From: Tupaia tana
Taxonomy: Eukaryota > Chordata > Mammalia > Scandentia > Tupaiidae
NCBI GenBank assembly: GCA_026018925.1
Contig: JAKSZU010000009.1
Location: 86,564,139-86,628,138 of the forward strand
Direction of reading: 5' to 3'
Length of the DNA stretch: 64,000 nucleotides
Made by a program: the position numbers and the translations under genes. Positions 12,572 through 24,353 of this stretch are shown piece by piece; position 1 is the stretch's first letter; each line of letters opens with the position of its first letter. The notes beneath the pieces were generated by a model that searched no databases, was not told the origin of the DNA, and saw only the letters and a program-made list of their open reading frames with translations.

Positions 12572-12821
12572 TTTTTTGTTTCTGAGAGAGAGAGAGATTT
12601 ACTTTAGGGTGCATGTGTTCACCAGAGAGACAGAAAACAAGAAATCATCTTTTGAGAGAATGGTCATGCCTCAATTCCTTCTCCTCCATTCTCTTCTAGG
12701 GATTTTGGGCATTGATGCACACATGCCTGGCATGAGTTTTAAGCCACCAGGTCCTGGACTCAAACCAAAGTTGACTACATGGGAGTCCAGTGACATAACC
12801 ATTGTGCCATCTGCTGGTCCC
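12572..12821 (-). mobile_element. tRNA-derived SINE with exact 16-bp target duplication
   Basis: ATTTCTTCTGTAGTTC is found at 12556-12571 and 12823-12838. The body is fairly diverged (for example 'caaaccaaagttgactac' in the head region) although the duplication is perfect. Confidence 0.93.
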
Positions 12822-13531
12822 TATTTCTTCTGTAGTTCAAAGCCATTCGGGAATAGATTGTTTAGTTTTTGTTTTTCTGGGGGGTTTTTTGAGGGCTCTT
12901 TCTGAAGTTGCTTTCAAGTTTATTCTACCATGGTCAAAAAAGTTGCTCAATATAGTTTCTATATATTTGGGTTTGTTAAGGCTTCTTTTGTGCCCTATCA
13001 TTTGATCAATCTTTAAAAATGTTCCATGTGGGAGGTAAGGAAAATGTATATTTTGTGGTTGTTGAGTGAAATATTCTGCAAATGTATGTCAAATTCATTT
13101 CATGTACAGTATCATTTAGATCTTGTATTTCTTTGTCTATTTTTTGTTTATATGACCTGTCCAGAGGACAGATGGTAATGTCTTTGTCTTTGGTGAGATT
13201 CCCAACAAGTATTATGTTGCAGTCTATCTCTCCCTTGAGGTCTAACAGTCTCTCTTTGATGCACTTAGGTCCTCCAGTGTTAGGTGTGTAGATATTTACA
13301 AGTGCTAAATCTTCTTGATGAAGAAATTCTTTCAGTACTATATAATATCCTTCTTTGTCTCTTCTTACATCTTTCACCTTATAGACTATTTTGTCTGATA
13401 TCAGTATTGCAGCTCAAGCCCTTTTTTTTTTTTTTTTTTTTTTTTGGTTTCCATTTGCGTGGAATATCTTTTCACACCCCTTCACCTACAGTCTATGTAT
13501 CTCCTTATCAATAAGAAATGCTTCCATTTTC

Positions 13532-13776
13532 CTTTTTAGAGATTTTTGTTATAGAGCATGTGTGCTCACTGGAGAGACAAAGAGACAGAAAGTGAGAAAT
13601 CATCCCCTGGGGGGATGGTCATGCCACAATCCCTTCTTCTCCATTCTCCTCTTGGGATCTTGGGCACAAACCCACACATGCCTAGCTTGAGTTTTAAGCC
13701 ACTGGATCCAGGATTTGAACTGTGGTTTACTATGTGGGAGTCCAGCAATGTAACCATTAAGACATATGCTGGTTCT
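13532..13776 (-). mobile_element. tRNA-derived SINE, long subtype, diverged
   Basis: Minus-strand head near 13776 is worn. The B box complement 'ggatttgaactgtgg' and the central block at 13590-13660 are clear. Sits in the L1 ORF2 5' part. Confidence 0.85.
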
Positions 13777-13969
13777 GAGATGTATTTCTTGTAGGCAGCA
13801 TATAGATGGCTTCTGCTTTTGTATCGATTCAGTCACTCCATGTCTTTTAACAGGAGAATTTAATACATTAACATTCAATATAATTATTGATGTTTACAAA
13901 CTTATCCCTGTCATTTTATTAACCATTTTCTCAGGGTTTTTTCTCTTCTTAATGTTTATCTCTCTTTAG

Positions 13970-15110
13970 TTTTCCTGATACAATACTACTTTCAGTACTT
14001 CTTGTAAAGCTGGTCTAGTATTGGTGAATTTTTCCTGTTTTTGTTATCTGAGCATACTTATTTGTTTTTTTTTCCATTGAAAAATAATCTTTCTGTATAT
14101 AGTATTCTTGGTTGAAATTGTTTTTCTTTTAATATTCTAAATACATCTTCCCATTTTTCCTTGTCTGCATTGTTTCTGTTGAGAGGTCTGACGTTAGCCT
14201 CCTATTGGGATAACCTTTATAAGTAACTTGATATTTCTCTCTTGCCTTTTTTTTAAGATATTTTATTGTCTTAAGGCACATGCACTCACCAGAGAGAGAG
14301 ACAGAGACAGAGAGAGGAAAAGTGAGAAATCACTATTCATGGGGGATTGCCACATGACAATCCCTTCTCCATTCTCCTCCTGAGATCTTGGACATGCATG
14401 CATGCACACCTGGTGTGATTTTGAAGCCACCAGGTCTAAGATTTGAACTGCAGTTGGCCATGTGAGAGTCCAGTGATGTAACCACTATGCTATCTGCTAT
14501 ATCCCTCCTTTGCCATTTTTAGAATTCTTTGTCTTTGATATTTACCAATCTAGCTATGATGTGTTGGGGGAGGATGATTTAATGTTGATTCTATTTGGAG
14601 TTGTTTTTATATTTTGGGTCTGAATTTTTCCATTTTTCTCAATATTTGGACAGTTTTTAGATAGTATTTTATAAAAAGAAGTTTTCCATGCCTTTAGAAG
14701 CTTCTTCACCTTTTGGAATATCTATTATATGGATATTTTGGCATTTCATGGTGTCTAGAATTTCCCATAAGTTGTTCTCATTTTTTTTTTTATTCATTTT
14801 GGTGGTTTGGTTTATGCTGGAGACTTTGTCTTCAAAATAAGAAATTCTTTTTTTAGTATGGTATAATCTGCTGTTAATGCTTTCTAGAAAGAGTTTAATG
14901 TTTTTGTATTGTGTTTTTCATTTCTAGAAGTTCTGTCTGATTTTTTTAAGGGTGTCTATCTCTTTATGGAAATCCTCTTTCATGTCCTGAGATGATTTTC
15001 TCATTTCCTGGAACTGATTGTCTGTTTTCTCTTGTGTCTTATTGAGTTTTGTTGCTATGAGTGTTCAGAATTCTTTCTCTAACATTTCTGGGTATTTCTT
15101 CATGCAGTTT
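13970..15110 (-). pseudogene. L1 ORF1 relic
   Basis: The + strand text 'agttttcctgatacaatactact' (13970) matches the complement of the ORF1 3' end seen at 28355 and 44235, and the coiled-coil end lies near 15000-15100. L1 ORF1 encodes the RNA-binding chaperone of the L1 particle. No long frame remains. A SINE sits at 14251-14505. Confidence 0.7.
14251..14505 (-). mobile_element. tRNA-derived SINE, old copy
   Basis: Head complement ends 'gctatatccc' at 14505. GA tract at 14290-14325. Possible short target duplication 'ttgcc-ttttt' at 14242 and 14511. Confidence 0.8.
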
Positions 15111-15317
15111 ATTGTTGGTGAGGGGCTACTGTGCTCACCTGGGGGAGATTTAGCTCCTTCTTTTCTCATGTTTCTTTTGTGTTTGCAACAATTTTTGGTC
15201 ATTTGATCCAGTATTCACTTTTCCCTATTGGAGTAGATTCTGTAGTATTGGAAGAGGGAATTTCACCCTTCCTTCCCAGGTGTTTTTCTACTGAAGGGTT
15301 ATACCACTTAAAACTTA

Positions 15318-16190
15318 TGCAGCTAATTTCAGATGGCTGACTCCTCTACCAAACTTTCAGTCCTTTATGAGGTTTGAACAAACAAAGAAGGTATAACAGT
15401 GAAGAGTTTCAAATCACATGCTACACAAAGTGCAACATATGAGCTAGAGTACCACAAGTTCCAAAGATAATCTCAGGAGCTGAGAGTGCACTCACATGAA
15501 GAGGTCTTCAAAAACCCTTAGTTCCTGGGTGTGTTCCTATTGGAGTGCTGTGTCTCCCAGATCAGAACAGCTAAAGGTAACTTCAGGTGCTAGTCTCCTC
15601 TTCCAAATTTTCAAATCTTTTTTTTTTTTTTGGAAAGGTTTTTGCTATAGGGTGCATGCTCTCGCCAGGCAGACAGAGAGACAGAAAGCAAGAATTCAAC
15701 CCCCAGGGGTGATGGCCATGCCACAATCCCTTCTCCTCCATTCTCCTCTTGGGATCTTGGACACGCACACACGCACGCCCGGCATGAGTTTTAAGCCACC
15801 GGATCTGGGATGCAAACTGCGGTCGACTACATGGGAGTCCAGTGACATAGCCATTACGCTAACTGCAGGTCCCCCAAACTTTTCAGATCTTGATGAGGTG
15901 GGAAAAAGCTAAGGAGATAAAACTTAGCGAAGAGAATCAAGTCATGCATGTACAGTACACAGGCTGGTGTGCCATAAATTCCAAAGTTGCTCCCAGGTAC
16001 TGGGGATGTACTTATTAGAGAAGGCCTGCCAAGACCAGTCCCAGGCCCATGTCTCTCTGCTGGTGGGGTGATCACAGGCTGCTAGAGCACTGGGCAATAG
16101 AGTGTCACAAGTTCCAAAGTTGCTCCTGGGGACTGGGTGGTGCACTCATGACAGGGAGCCTGCTGAGTCCAGGCCCAAGATTTCCAGCAA
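15318..16190 (-). repeat. Tandem-unit L1 5' UTR, about 250-bp period
   Basis: Two units can be aligned by eye: 'cagctaa...ctcctctaccaaactttcag' at 15318 and 'cagctaa...ctcctcttccaaattttcaa' at 15566, with an internal match 'accacaagttccaaag' (15452) to 'gccataaattccaaag' (15970). A third partial copy starts near 16072 with 'tcacaagttccaaag' at 16106. A SINE (15621-15873) lies in unit two. The placing at the 5' end of L1 suggests old promoter monomers. Confidence 0.6.
15621..15873 (-). mobile_element. tRNA-derived SINE with imperfect target duplication
   Basis: 'ccaaattttcaaatctt' at 15603-15619 and 'ccaaacttttcagatctt' at 15874-15891 flank it. It interrupts the tandem-unit 5' UTR. Confidence 0.9.
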
Positions 16191-16212
16191 GTGAAACAGG
16201 ACCAAATTTTAA

Positions 16213-16250
16213 TTTATATATATATATATATAAATATATAATATATAATA
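16213..16250. repeat. (AT)n microsatellite
   Basis: Imperfect TA repeats just beyond the 5' end of the L1. Confidence 0.9.
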
Positions 16251-16689
16251 CATACTTTATTGTTTTCAGTGATTCTATCTCAAATTTATGTAATGGTTTA
16301 AATGGACATACTGTTTAAATTGAAATAGAGCACTGTATAAGCTAAAGGATGTAGTGATAAGAAAGGGTATTCTTGAGAATTGTATTAACTCACCTGTATT
16401 TTAAAACACAATCATAAATTAGAATATTGTACCAACCTTCAATAAGGATAAATTATGTCAATTAAGTAACAATACCTAAACTAAAAAGAGGTAAATCAAA
16501 ATCACTTTAGAAATCAAGCACAAACAGATGGCCTGGTGTGGTTTTCAGGTTCAAGCTCTGTTGCTATGAGACTTGAATCAAACCTGCAGGGGACCCTGGG
16601 TCCTGAGAACTCAAAAAATTATCCCCCCAAGGGACCTGGTGGACCAGGGGACCTCCTGTACTTGGGGACCCTTGTGGGCTGCACATGGA
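16251..16689. other. Interval without recognised feature
   Basis: AT-rich to 16500, then GC-richer text to 16690. No supported gene or repeat. Confidence 0.4.
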
Positions 16690-18150
16690 GCTGCAGAAAC
16701 GTAAGGGCAGCTTGAGAAATGTTGGATCTGGAAATCTACATCAGCCAGAATCTACCTGTTGCTATCATTTTCTTTCCTCAGCTTGCTGTACTTTCTCTCA
16801 GCCAAAAGAGCTGCCATCCAGCTTTCTTGAGCTCTTTTCTCATAGAAGTGTGTCTCCTCTTCATAGGAGGGCATGATTATCTCCAGTTATTCCTCTGTGT
16901 CTTCAGCCATTTTCTCATGGAGGTTGCAAATCTAATATATGCAGTCCATGTCTCTAGACACTTTGTGAAGTTTCCTATCCATATCCAAGAGTGTTTTCCT
17001 CCTCAGTGGATTTTCTCCGCTGCTGTATCACATGTTTTTGGTGTAACTCAGGCAGGATCTGAAGTTTCATCTGAAAATTCTGAATCTCACTTTCAAACTG
17101 TGCATTTTCAAACGGCAAAGACCCAATGCTGTTTGGAGACTAGTTTTCCTGTGAGCTCTTCCTTCATTGCATTTTCTTCTCATGCTTCTTTGGGTATTTT
17201 TGCTTTGCTTGGCTTCCACAGGACACATCAAAGTTCTCCTCATCAAAGATACTCTTCAGATCCATGTCTGATCCATAGACAGTATGATTGGCATTTTCTA
17301 CTTCCCTCTTTAGCTCTCCCTCCAAGACTCCATGATTCCTGGGAAAATCCGGCAAATTAGCAGTGTCCAACAGGTTCCCATCCCTATATTTTAATTGGCT
17401 CAGTGAATCTTTCATGAATTGTTTCTTTTGTGAATTCAAGAGATCCAACCATCTTTACACCTCCTTTTTCTCCTGTACTTTTTGCTTCCATCTTGAATTT
17501 CTTGGTCTAGCACATCTGGCCTTTTTTCAAAATAAATGTTCTCACTCAGATCATTCTCCTTTAATATGATGTTTTTCTCTGTCATTCTTTCATCTTTCTA
17601 AGATTTGTCTTGTATCAATCACAAGGGAAAGTTTAGGAAGGTCACTTTTGTGTGCTTTTTCTAGAAAGTCTGCAGCACCCTGCAGAGAAACCTTCGGATT
17701 GTTCCTGAGGGTAGACAGGCAGATGGATTGTAATGTGGAAAGCCCAAAGTCCTTCATGGGCAACTGAAGGCTTCCTTGGGTTGTGCCATGAATCTAGTGT
17801 TCTGATGCCTTCTCCTTGGACTTAGTGGTAGACAGAAAATCTTTTGCTTAACTCTTCCTCTCCTGAAGATGTATCATCAATCTCTTAAGATCACCACAGT
17901 CATACAGACCAGCATAACCCAATAAAGTCAAGGAATCCTCAGAGTTTGTCACTAGCTCTTGATCATCATCAGCAGATCAGCACACAGCTGCCCCTTGAAT
18001 GGCCAGAGGGATATTTTGACAGCAGGCAGCAAGCAACAGGCCCTTTTTGGCTTCCAAGGGCTCCACAGCTCTGCCTCTGCTTGCCAGTGTCCTCTTGGCC
18101 ACAACTGACCACTTGGAACCCTATGAAGAGTTCTGTCTCTAAGGCAAACA
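16690..18150 (-). pseudogene. Decayed TANGO1/cTAGE-family pseudogene (MIA3/MIA2-like)
   Basis: Members of this family are coiled-coil proteins of ER exit sites that help load large cargo into COPII carriers. On the minus strand, 16877-16758 reads SYEEETHFYEKRAQESWMAA followed by LLAERKYSKLRKENDSNR, which follows the family pattern SY...EK.A...W.AA..AER...LRKEN..NR. A 94-codon piece at 17448-17164 and the downstream NFQMKLQILPELHQ segment fit the preceding coiled-coil part in the right order. Many stops and frame changes occur and no intron-like breaks are seen, which suggests a processed copy. The part above about 17900 is unassigned. The exact parent is uncertain. Confidence 0.6.
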
Positions 18151-18180
18151 CTATTTTTAAAAATGCATGTATCTAATTTC

Positions 18181-18934
18181 CAATAGTCCTATGGTTACAG
18201 AAATGATATTGAACTTTAGTACTGATGTCTCAATCTGCAGGCAGTTCCTGGCAGTTTCCAGACACTCAATGTAGAAACCATCTGATATATCTTACTTTTG
18301 TTTTAAGTACAATATACAAATTTATGTTCAATTTGCTTATAAGTTTACATATAATTCAAACTTTTGGTCCTGTTATCCTTTTGTGGTTGTGTAACTTTAA
18401 ATGAGCCAGAGCATGGGTCTACATATAGCAAGATAATGTATAATAAAAGAAAAAATTTAGAGTTACTTTTAATATTCAGGCTATTAAAGAGGATGCTGTT
18501 TTCTAAGCTGAAGTCTTTTTTAAATTTTTAATTGACAAGTAAAAAGTGTATATATTTATGGTGAACATGTTTTAATATTTGTATATGCTATGAAATTTGA
18601 AGTATCTGTCTTGTTGCTTGTTGGCAGGGAAATGTTCTCAGCTCTTAGAAGCCACCCACAGTGTCTCCTATACAACACAAACAGACAATTAAGAAACACT
18701 TTCTTCCAAGTTTCTTTAGTCTGCTGTGATGGAGTTTTATATATTCATAATGTAATCATGCAAGTGATTATCCCATCACCATTTTTCAGATAACATTATC
18801 TAATCGAGGGAGCTTTATTCCATCATAATTATAGACTCTCTATCTCTATCCAAAGATAAGTGATTGGCCAAACTGTGTACACCAGGGAAGAATGTTTGTG
18901 GGACATTTTAGAGTTTTACCTACCAAATGTTACG
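18181..18934. other. Interval, possibly an old L1 3' end
   Basis: 18525-18800 vaguely resembles ancient L1M 3' UTR ('attgacaagtaaaaagtgtatatatttatgg'). No coding sequence. Confidence 0.3.
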
Positions 18935-19430
18935 ACATTCATTCATTCATTCCACAAAAATCTGGGATTTCTTATAATGTTCTAGGTAATTATGGGTGCT
19001 AAGAATATAATAGGAAAAAAAGACCTCAACAATACTTGTTCACATTGAATTGAATTTAATAGGATACAGTGTGGTAATAGCAAGTGAAGAACATAATAAT
19101 AACTATAAATAATGTATGTCAAGCAGTGACAAGTGCTATAGAGAAAAAAAACTACAAAAATCGAACTAGTGATTGTGGGTTTGTGAGGTGGAAATTGCAT
19201 TACAAATGGGTTGGCCATCCAAGAACTTTCTGAGAAAGTATTCTTTCAATAAATTCCTGAAAGAGAATAAACCAGCCATTGTAGATATAGCATAGCTTTA
19301 TAGTCAGACAGAACAGCCCAATGGCCCAAAGGCAAGAGTGTGTATGATGTGACCATAAGACATATAATGGACACAATAAGAAAGATGGTATGTATTTATG
19401 AAAGTATGTGGGAAATAGATGGGAAGACAT
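18935..19430 (-). mobile_element. L2 fragment
   Basis: 'attcattcattccacaaaaa' at 18940 with 'gttctaggtaattatgggtgctaagaatataa' and 'gacaagtgctatagagaaaa' follow the complement of the L2 3' region in order. L2 is a long-dead mammalian LINE. Confidence 0.65.
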
Positions 19431-19734
19431 GAGGTCCCAATATTGGAGTAAGACATTACAACAGATGTCCTGCTCTTCTAGTATCTTCAGTACCTAGGTA
19501 TCCTATATATTTCTCTCCTCAGGATCCAGTTATTCCTCTCTAGTTCAGATTCCAGAATTCCTGGGAGTGTGGGGAAAATGAGTTATAATTATTCATTAAT
19601 TGTTTCCTTTGGGGTCACAAAGTCAACATAGCCTGTTTCTTGTACATATTTTTCTTCCTCAGGGTAGCTTATAGGACCTTAGTCCCAAAAAGTAAACTGT
19701 GTTCTAAACTGATGACATTGGCTGACTCAAAGAA

Positions 19735-22175
19735 GGCATACATGACAAACCTGTAGTTAACATCATAATGGGAAAAATCTAAAATCTTTCTAATTAAAAA
19801 CTAGGAAAAGACAAAGGTATCTGCTTTATCCATTCCTTTTCAACATAGTATTGTAAGTCTTAGCCAACACAATAGACTAGACAGGGAAATAAGAAGCATT
19901 CAAATAGAAAAAAATAAGTGAAAGCCTCCTTATTTGTAGATGACATGGATATATTTTTTTCCAAAAGTATCCAACAAAAAAATAGAGTAACTCTTAGAGA
20001 TGATTAATGAATTTAGCAAAGTTGCAGGGTCAAAATAAATATTTAAAAATTGGTATCCTTTTACACATCAATAATGAACAGGCAGACAGAATTGGAGAAA
20101 GTAACTGATTTACAATAACCACAATAACAAAAATTCCTATAAATGAACCTTACCACAGAAGTGAAATACCTCTAGAAATAAAACTATTAAAAAACTGAAA
20201 AAAGAAATAGAGTATGAAACAAATAAAAAAATTAGAAAGACATCCATCGTTCTTATATTGGAAGAATCAATATAATTAAAAGGTCAATTCTACCCAAATT
20301 AATTTACAAATTCATTGCAATTCCAATCAAACTACCAGTGGAATTTTTCACAAAACTGGAAAAAAATCATAAAATTTGCCTGGATTTATAAAAGATCCTG
20401 TAATTTCCAAGGTAGTATCTTGCAAGAATATAAAAGAATAAAATAAGAGGGATTTCACTACCCAACTTCAAAATATATCGCAGAGCTGTGATAACTAAAG
20501 CAACATGGTACTGGCACAAAAACAGATGCATAGATTAATCAAATAGAATATATAATCCAGAAATAAACAAATTTACATCTAATTGATTTTTGACAAAAAA
20601 ACAAAAGACAATTCAATGGACAAAACAAAGTATTTTTCTTTATTTTTTTCTGTAGAGTGCATGTTCTTGCTAGAGAGAAAGGAGAGAGAGAGAAAGAGGA
20701 AAAGTGAGAAAAAACTGCCAAAGGTGGATGGTCACTTTGCAATTCCTTTGTCTACAGTCTCTTCTCAGGATTTTGGGCACACATGCACAACAAACCCAGC
20801 ATGATTTTCAAGCTGCTAATGCAGGACTTGTACCATACAGTTGACCATATAGGATCCAGTGCCTTAACCTCCATGCCACCTGCTGGCCCAAGAAAGTATT
20901 CAACAAATGGTGCTGCAAAAACTGGATACTGTCTGCAGAAAAATAAAACTGGCCCCCTATCTCTCACCATTAACAAAAATTGATAAAAGATTAAAATGTA
21001 AAACCTAAACTACACACCTACTAGTTGAAAACATAGTGGAAACACTTGAAAACATTGAAGTAGGCAAAGGTTTCTTAAACAAGACTCCTAAAGCTCATTA
21101 AACAATCCCAAAAATAGATAAGTGGGATTATGTTAAATAATGTTAAATATCTTCTGCATAGCAAAGAAAACAATGCTTGTAGTGAGTAGATAACCTAAAG
21201 AATATGAAAATAGATTTGCAAACTATGACTCAGTTAAGTGACTGATAACCAGAACTCAAGTAACTCAACTGCAGAAAAACTAATAATTGAATTAAAAACT
21301 GGGCAAACAAACTGAGCAGACAGCTCTCAAAGGAAGACATATGAATGGCCAAAAATCATATAAAAATATTCAATATCTCTTATCATAAGGGAAATAAAAT
21401 CAAACCACAATGAGATATCAATTAATCCCCGTCAAAATGGCTAGAATCAAAAAAGGAAAGAATGACACATACTGGCACAACTGTGGTAAAAAGGAAACCC
21501 TCCTGTACTCTTGATGCAAATGTAAATTAGTACAACCTCTGTGGCAAACAATATGAAGATTCTTCAAAAATTTTCAAATCAAACTATCATATGGCCCAAT
21601 AATCCCACTCCTTGGTATTTACCCAAAGGACAGGAAAGCACTCAGTCAGAATGACACCTGCACATTCGTTTATTACAGCATTACTCACAATAGCTAGGAC
21701 ATAGAATCATTCAACAACTGATGACAGGATTTTTAAAATGTGGCACATATACACAATGGAATTCTATAAAGAACAGAGAGACTCTGTCATTCAATGCAAA
21801 GTGGATTAATCTAGAATGTTTAATGCTAAGTGAAACAAGCCAGACTATGAAAGACACCACCATGTGTTCCCATCCAATATATGCTGCATGTCTGCATTCT
21901 ATGGAAAAAAATGGAAAGATTCAAACACATCATAATAGTAGGGAGGACAGGTGTAGCTACAAGAGGCTGTATGGGAGGGGATTGGATAGTAGAGGGTGGG
22001 TAGAAGGTACTCAGTAAAAAAACAATTAACAGACACAGAAATATAAGATTCTTTGTAGAAAATGAAGTATATTAGTATTTTTGATTTGTTTATAATACAC
22101 TGCATGCATGCCATTAAAAACAATGTTGTATGACACAAAGATGTGTGGCAAATGTGAATAAGAAAATTTTAAAAA
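19735..22175 (+). mobile_element. L1 ORF2 3' half and 3' end, sense orientation
   Basis: Sense L1 text from the reverse-transcriptase region ('catacatgacaaacctgtagttaacatc') through the Cys-rich C-terminal part (near 21480-21600) to the ORF2 end near 21900 and the 3' UTR to about 22175. It is 5'-truncated. No long frame survives. A SINE is inserted at 20643-20889. Confidence 0.85.
20643..20889 (-). mobile_element. tRNA-derived SINE, old copy in L1
   Basis: Minus-strand head GGGCCAGCAGGTGGCATGGAGG at 20889. Flanks 'aaagtattt' (20628) and 'aaagtattc' (20892) look like a target duplication. Confidence 0.88.
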
Positions 22176-22999
22176 GTAAAAGAAAGAGAGCTGTTAGCCA
22201 GGTGCCGGGTGTAGGAAGGACTATTTACACTGCCTAATAATTGAACCTTTCAAATTTTCAATCATGGCAATGTATCACTGATTTGAAAAATGAACACACT
22301 GTAGAGTCAAAACAATTCAACTATTTTTGTACAAGTTTACACAATTGCTTCATGACATCTATTTGCTCAGTCAGTCAGTCAGAGACCATGAAAAGAAGTT
22401 AATATTGCAATAAAAATACCAAATGAAATACAAGGGTCCTTTATAAAACACATAAAAATTGAATTAAAGTATAAATTTAGTTGGTGCAAAGATTTTGAAA
22501 TTCATGCATGGTTTTACATAATATGCATTTTTCATGAATTTTTTGATGACCCCTTGATATATACTTTCCACCTTCTTCCTTTAACTACTTGAGACACAGG
22601 CTATAGAGCCCAACTCTTCTAGAATGTCTTACTATCATCCCTGATTCTATCTGAAAAGTTAGCTAAAAAAAATCGCTCACTCCCAACTATAATTTGATAA
22701 GACTTATCTTCCATGGCCTTCCTTTGTTGTGCCAAAATTTATGGTTCTTGTATATCCCGTGTACATACCTCAGGACTTTCATCTTGGTGGTTTTCAGGCA
22801 GGTAAGGGCACACCACATACACCTAAACTTTATCATATTGCTGGAAAAAATCATATGCTGCTTACCAATTTGCTTATGTATTTACTCGTTCTCCTTGACT
22901 GAATATACAAAGCACACAGAAAGACCTAGACAGCATGTTCCTTGGTGTGCTTGACCAGCATAAAAACAAGGGATAGGATTTCCTTAAAAGTGTATATCA
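22176..22999. other. Unique interval
   Basis: A short CAGT repeat occurs at 22369-22381. Nothing else was recognised. Confidence 0.4.
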
Positions 23000-23348
23000 T
23001 TAGCTATATTATTAAGAAGAAGACAGAAAGGATCAAGATACATTATAAATTGACAATGAAATAGGCAATATTACAACAGACATAGCAAAGATACAAAAGA
23101 TTATTAGGGAATACGATAAGTGACTACACACCAACAAACAAGAAAGAATACATGATATGGAAAAATTTCTGGACACATTATCTACCAACGCTGAATCAGG
23201 AAGATATAGGAACAATAAATATACCAATAACAATCAATGAAAATGAATCAGTGATAAATAACCTCCCAAGAAAGAAAAGCCTGGGTCTTGACGGTTTCAC
23301 TTCTCAATTCTACAAAACTTTTAAACAACAAAGCCCTATTCTACACAA
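23000..23348 (+). mobile_element. L1 ORF2 piece, sense orientation
   Basis: Sense text of the stretch between endonuclease and reverse transcriptase; 'cctgggtcttgacggtttcacttctcaattctacaaaac' at 23280 is the start of the RT domain. It stops exactly where an antisense L1 3' end begins at 23349. Confidence 0.8.
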
Positions 23349-23655
23349 ACTATTTTTTTTCACATTTTTTATTTCATTTTCTTTTATACATTGAATCACA
23401 TTATTTAGCTTACAAAATAAATATTTCAAAAGGTGAACATTTCTCCCTAGTATAGTTGATAAAACTATAAAATATCTTCAACAGATAATACTACATTTAT
23501 TTGTCCCATTAATGCTTTGCCTCCATATTTTTCTTCTAAATGTCCTCACTCAGACCCTACTCTTTCAAACACTATGTCTGGTAGTTACAGTCATATACTG
23601 TGTTTCTATATCCTTTAGTCAATCAGTTTCAGTCATAGAGTGTGGACACTTGGTA
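23349..23655 (-). mobile_element. 5'-truncated L1, 3' UTR only
   Basis: T run at 23349-23357 (A tail in element sense), then 3' UTR text closely matching 60270-60560, ending near the ORF2 stop at about 23640. Confidence 0.85.
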
Positions 23656-24116
23656 TATATATATTTTTTTAATTTTATTTTATTTTTTTACATTTTTTAA
23701 ATACAGTCAATCACATTTTTTAGCTTACAAGGTGATTATTTCAATATCTGAACATGTCTCCCCGGTCCAGTTGATCAAAATATCACAATACTACCTCCCT
23801 GTCTCAACAATGCTGTCTCCGTATTCCTCCTCCAAATGTTTTTCCCCAGGCCCCACTCCTCCACACAGACCACATCTGGCATTCACACCTATCTCTTGTG
23901 TTTGTACATCCTTTAGCCATCAGCTTCAGTTATAGAGTGCAGACACTCAGTATATACTAAGTGGGGACATACAGTGTCTCTCCTTCATAGCCTGGCTTGC
24001 TTCACTCAGCAGTAAATCTTCCATATTCTTACATTTTCTGTCAAAAGCCAGGGTTTTGTTGTTTTTTATGGCTGAATAGTATTCCAAAGAATATATGTGC
24101 CAAAGTTTTTCTTTTT

Positions 24117-24353
24117 TTCTTTTTTTGAGAGGTTTTTTGCTATAGGGCGCGTGCGCTCGCCAGACAGACAGAGAGAGACATAGAGACAGAAAACGAGAAA
24201 TCAACCCCCCCAGGGGGGATGGTCACGCCGCAATCCCGGGCACGCATGCACACGCGCCTGGTGTGAGTTCTAAGCCACTGGGTCCGGGACTCAAACCGCG
24301 GGCGACTGCGTGGGAGTCCAGCAACATAGCCATTACGCTAACTGCTGGTTCCC
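24117..24353 (-). mobile_element. tRNA-derived SINE with a small internal deletion
   Basis: Flanks 'tgtgccaaagttttt' (24096) and 'agtgccacagttttt' (24354) mark the insertion. About 30 bp of the central block is missing at 24237 ('caatcccgggcacgc'). The rest is close to consensus. Confidence 0.93.

Larger units (their letters stand above)
5985..13860 (-). pseudogene. L1 ORF2 relic (endonuclease/reverse transcriptase), interrupted
   Basis: ORF2 of L1 encodes an endonuclease, reverse transcriptase and Cys-rich C-terminus that carry out target-primed reverse transcription. Only fragments can be read on the minus strand. At 13006-13377 a 123-codon piece contains endonuclease text such as VNIYTPNTGGPKCIKERLLD and ILVGNLT. 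At 6700-7500 the complement of the reverse-transcriptase/C-terminal part is obvious from comparison with the copies at 24500-25600. Frames are broken throughout, and the gene is split by SINEs at 6247, 7561, 11885, 12572 and 13532 and by the LINE at 9023-11686. Confidence 0.8.
5664..16190 (-). mobile_element. Nearly full-length old L1, antisense, with many nested insertions
   Basis: Read from 16190 down to 5664 this is one L1: 5' UTR (16190-15120), ORF1 relic (about 15110-13970), ORF2 relic (about 13860-5985) and 3' UTR ending in a T-rich + strand run at 5664-5700. Continuity across each insertion is shown by L1 text resuming on the other side, for example at 6240/6540, 9022/11702, 11884/12155 and 12571/12839. 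The nested parts are seven SINEs and one ORF1-only LINE. All frames carry stops, so it is not active. The nested SINEs are younger than this host element, as is the LINE at 9023. Confidence 0.85.

Noticed and set aside
16719..17360. 213-codon frame on the + strand
   Set aside because: It is antisense to the TANGO1/cTAGE-type pseudogene and shows no domain of its own.
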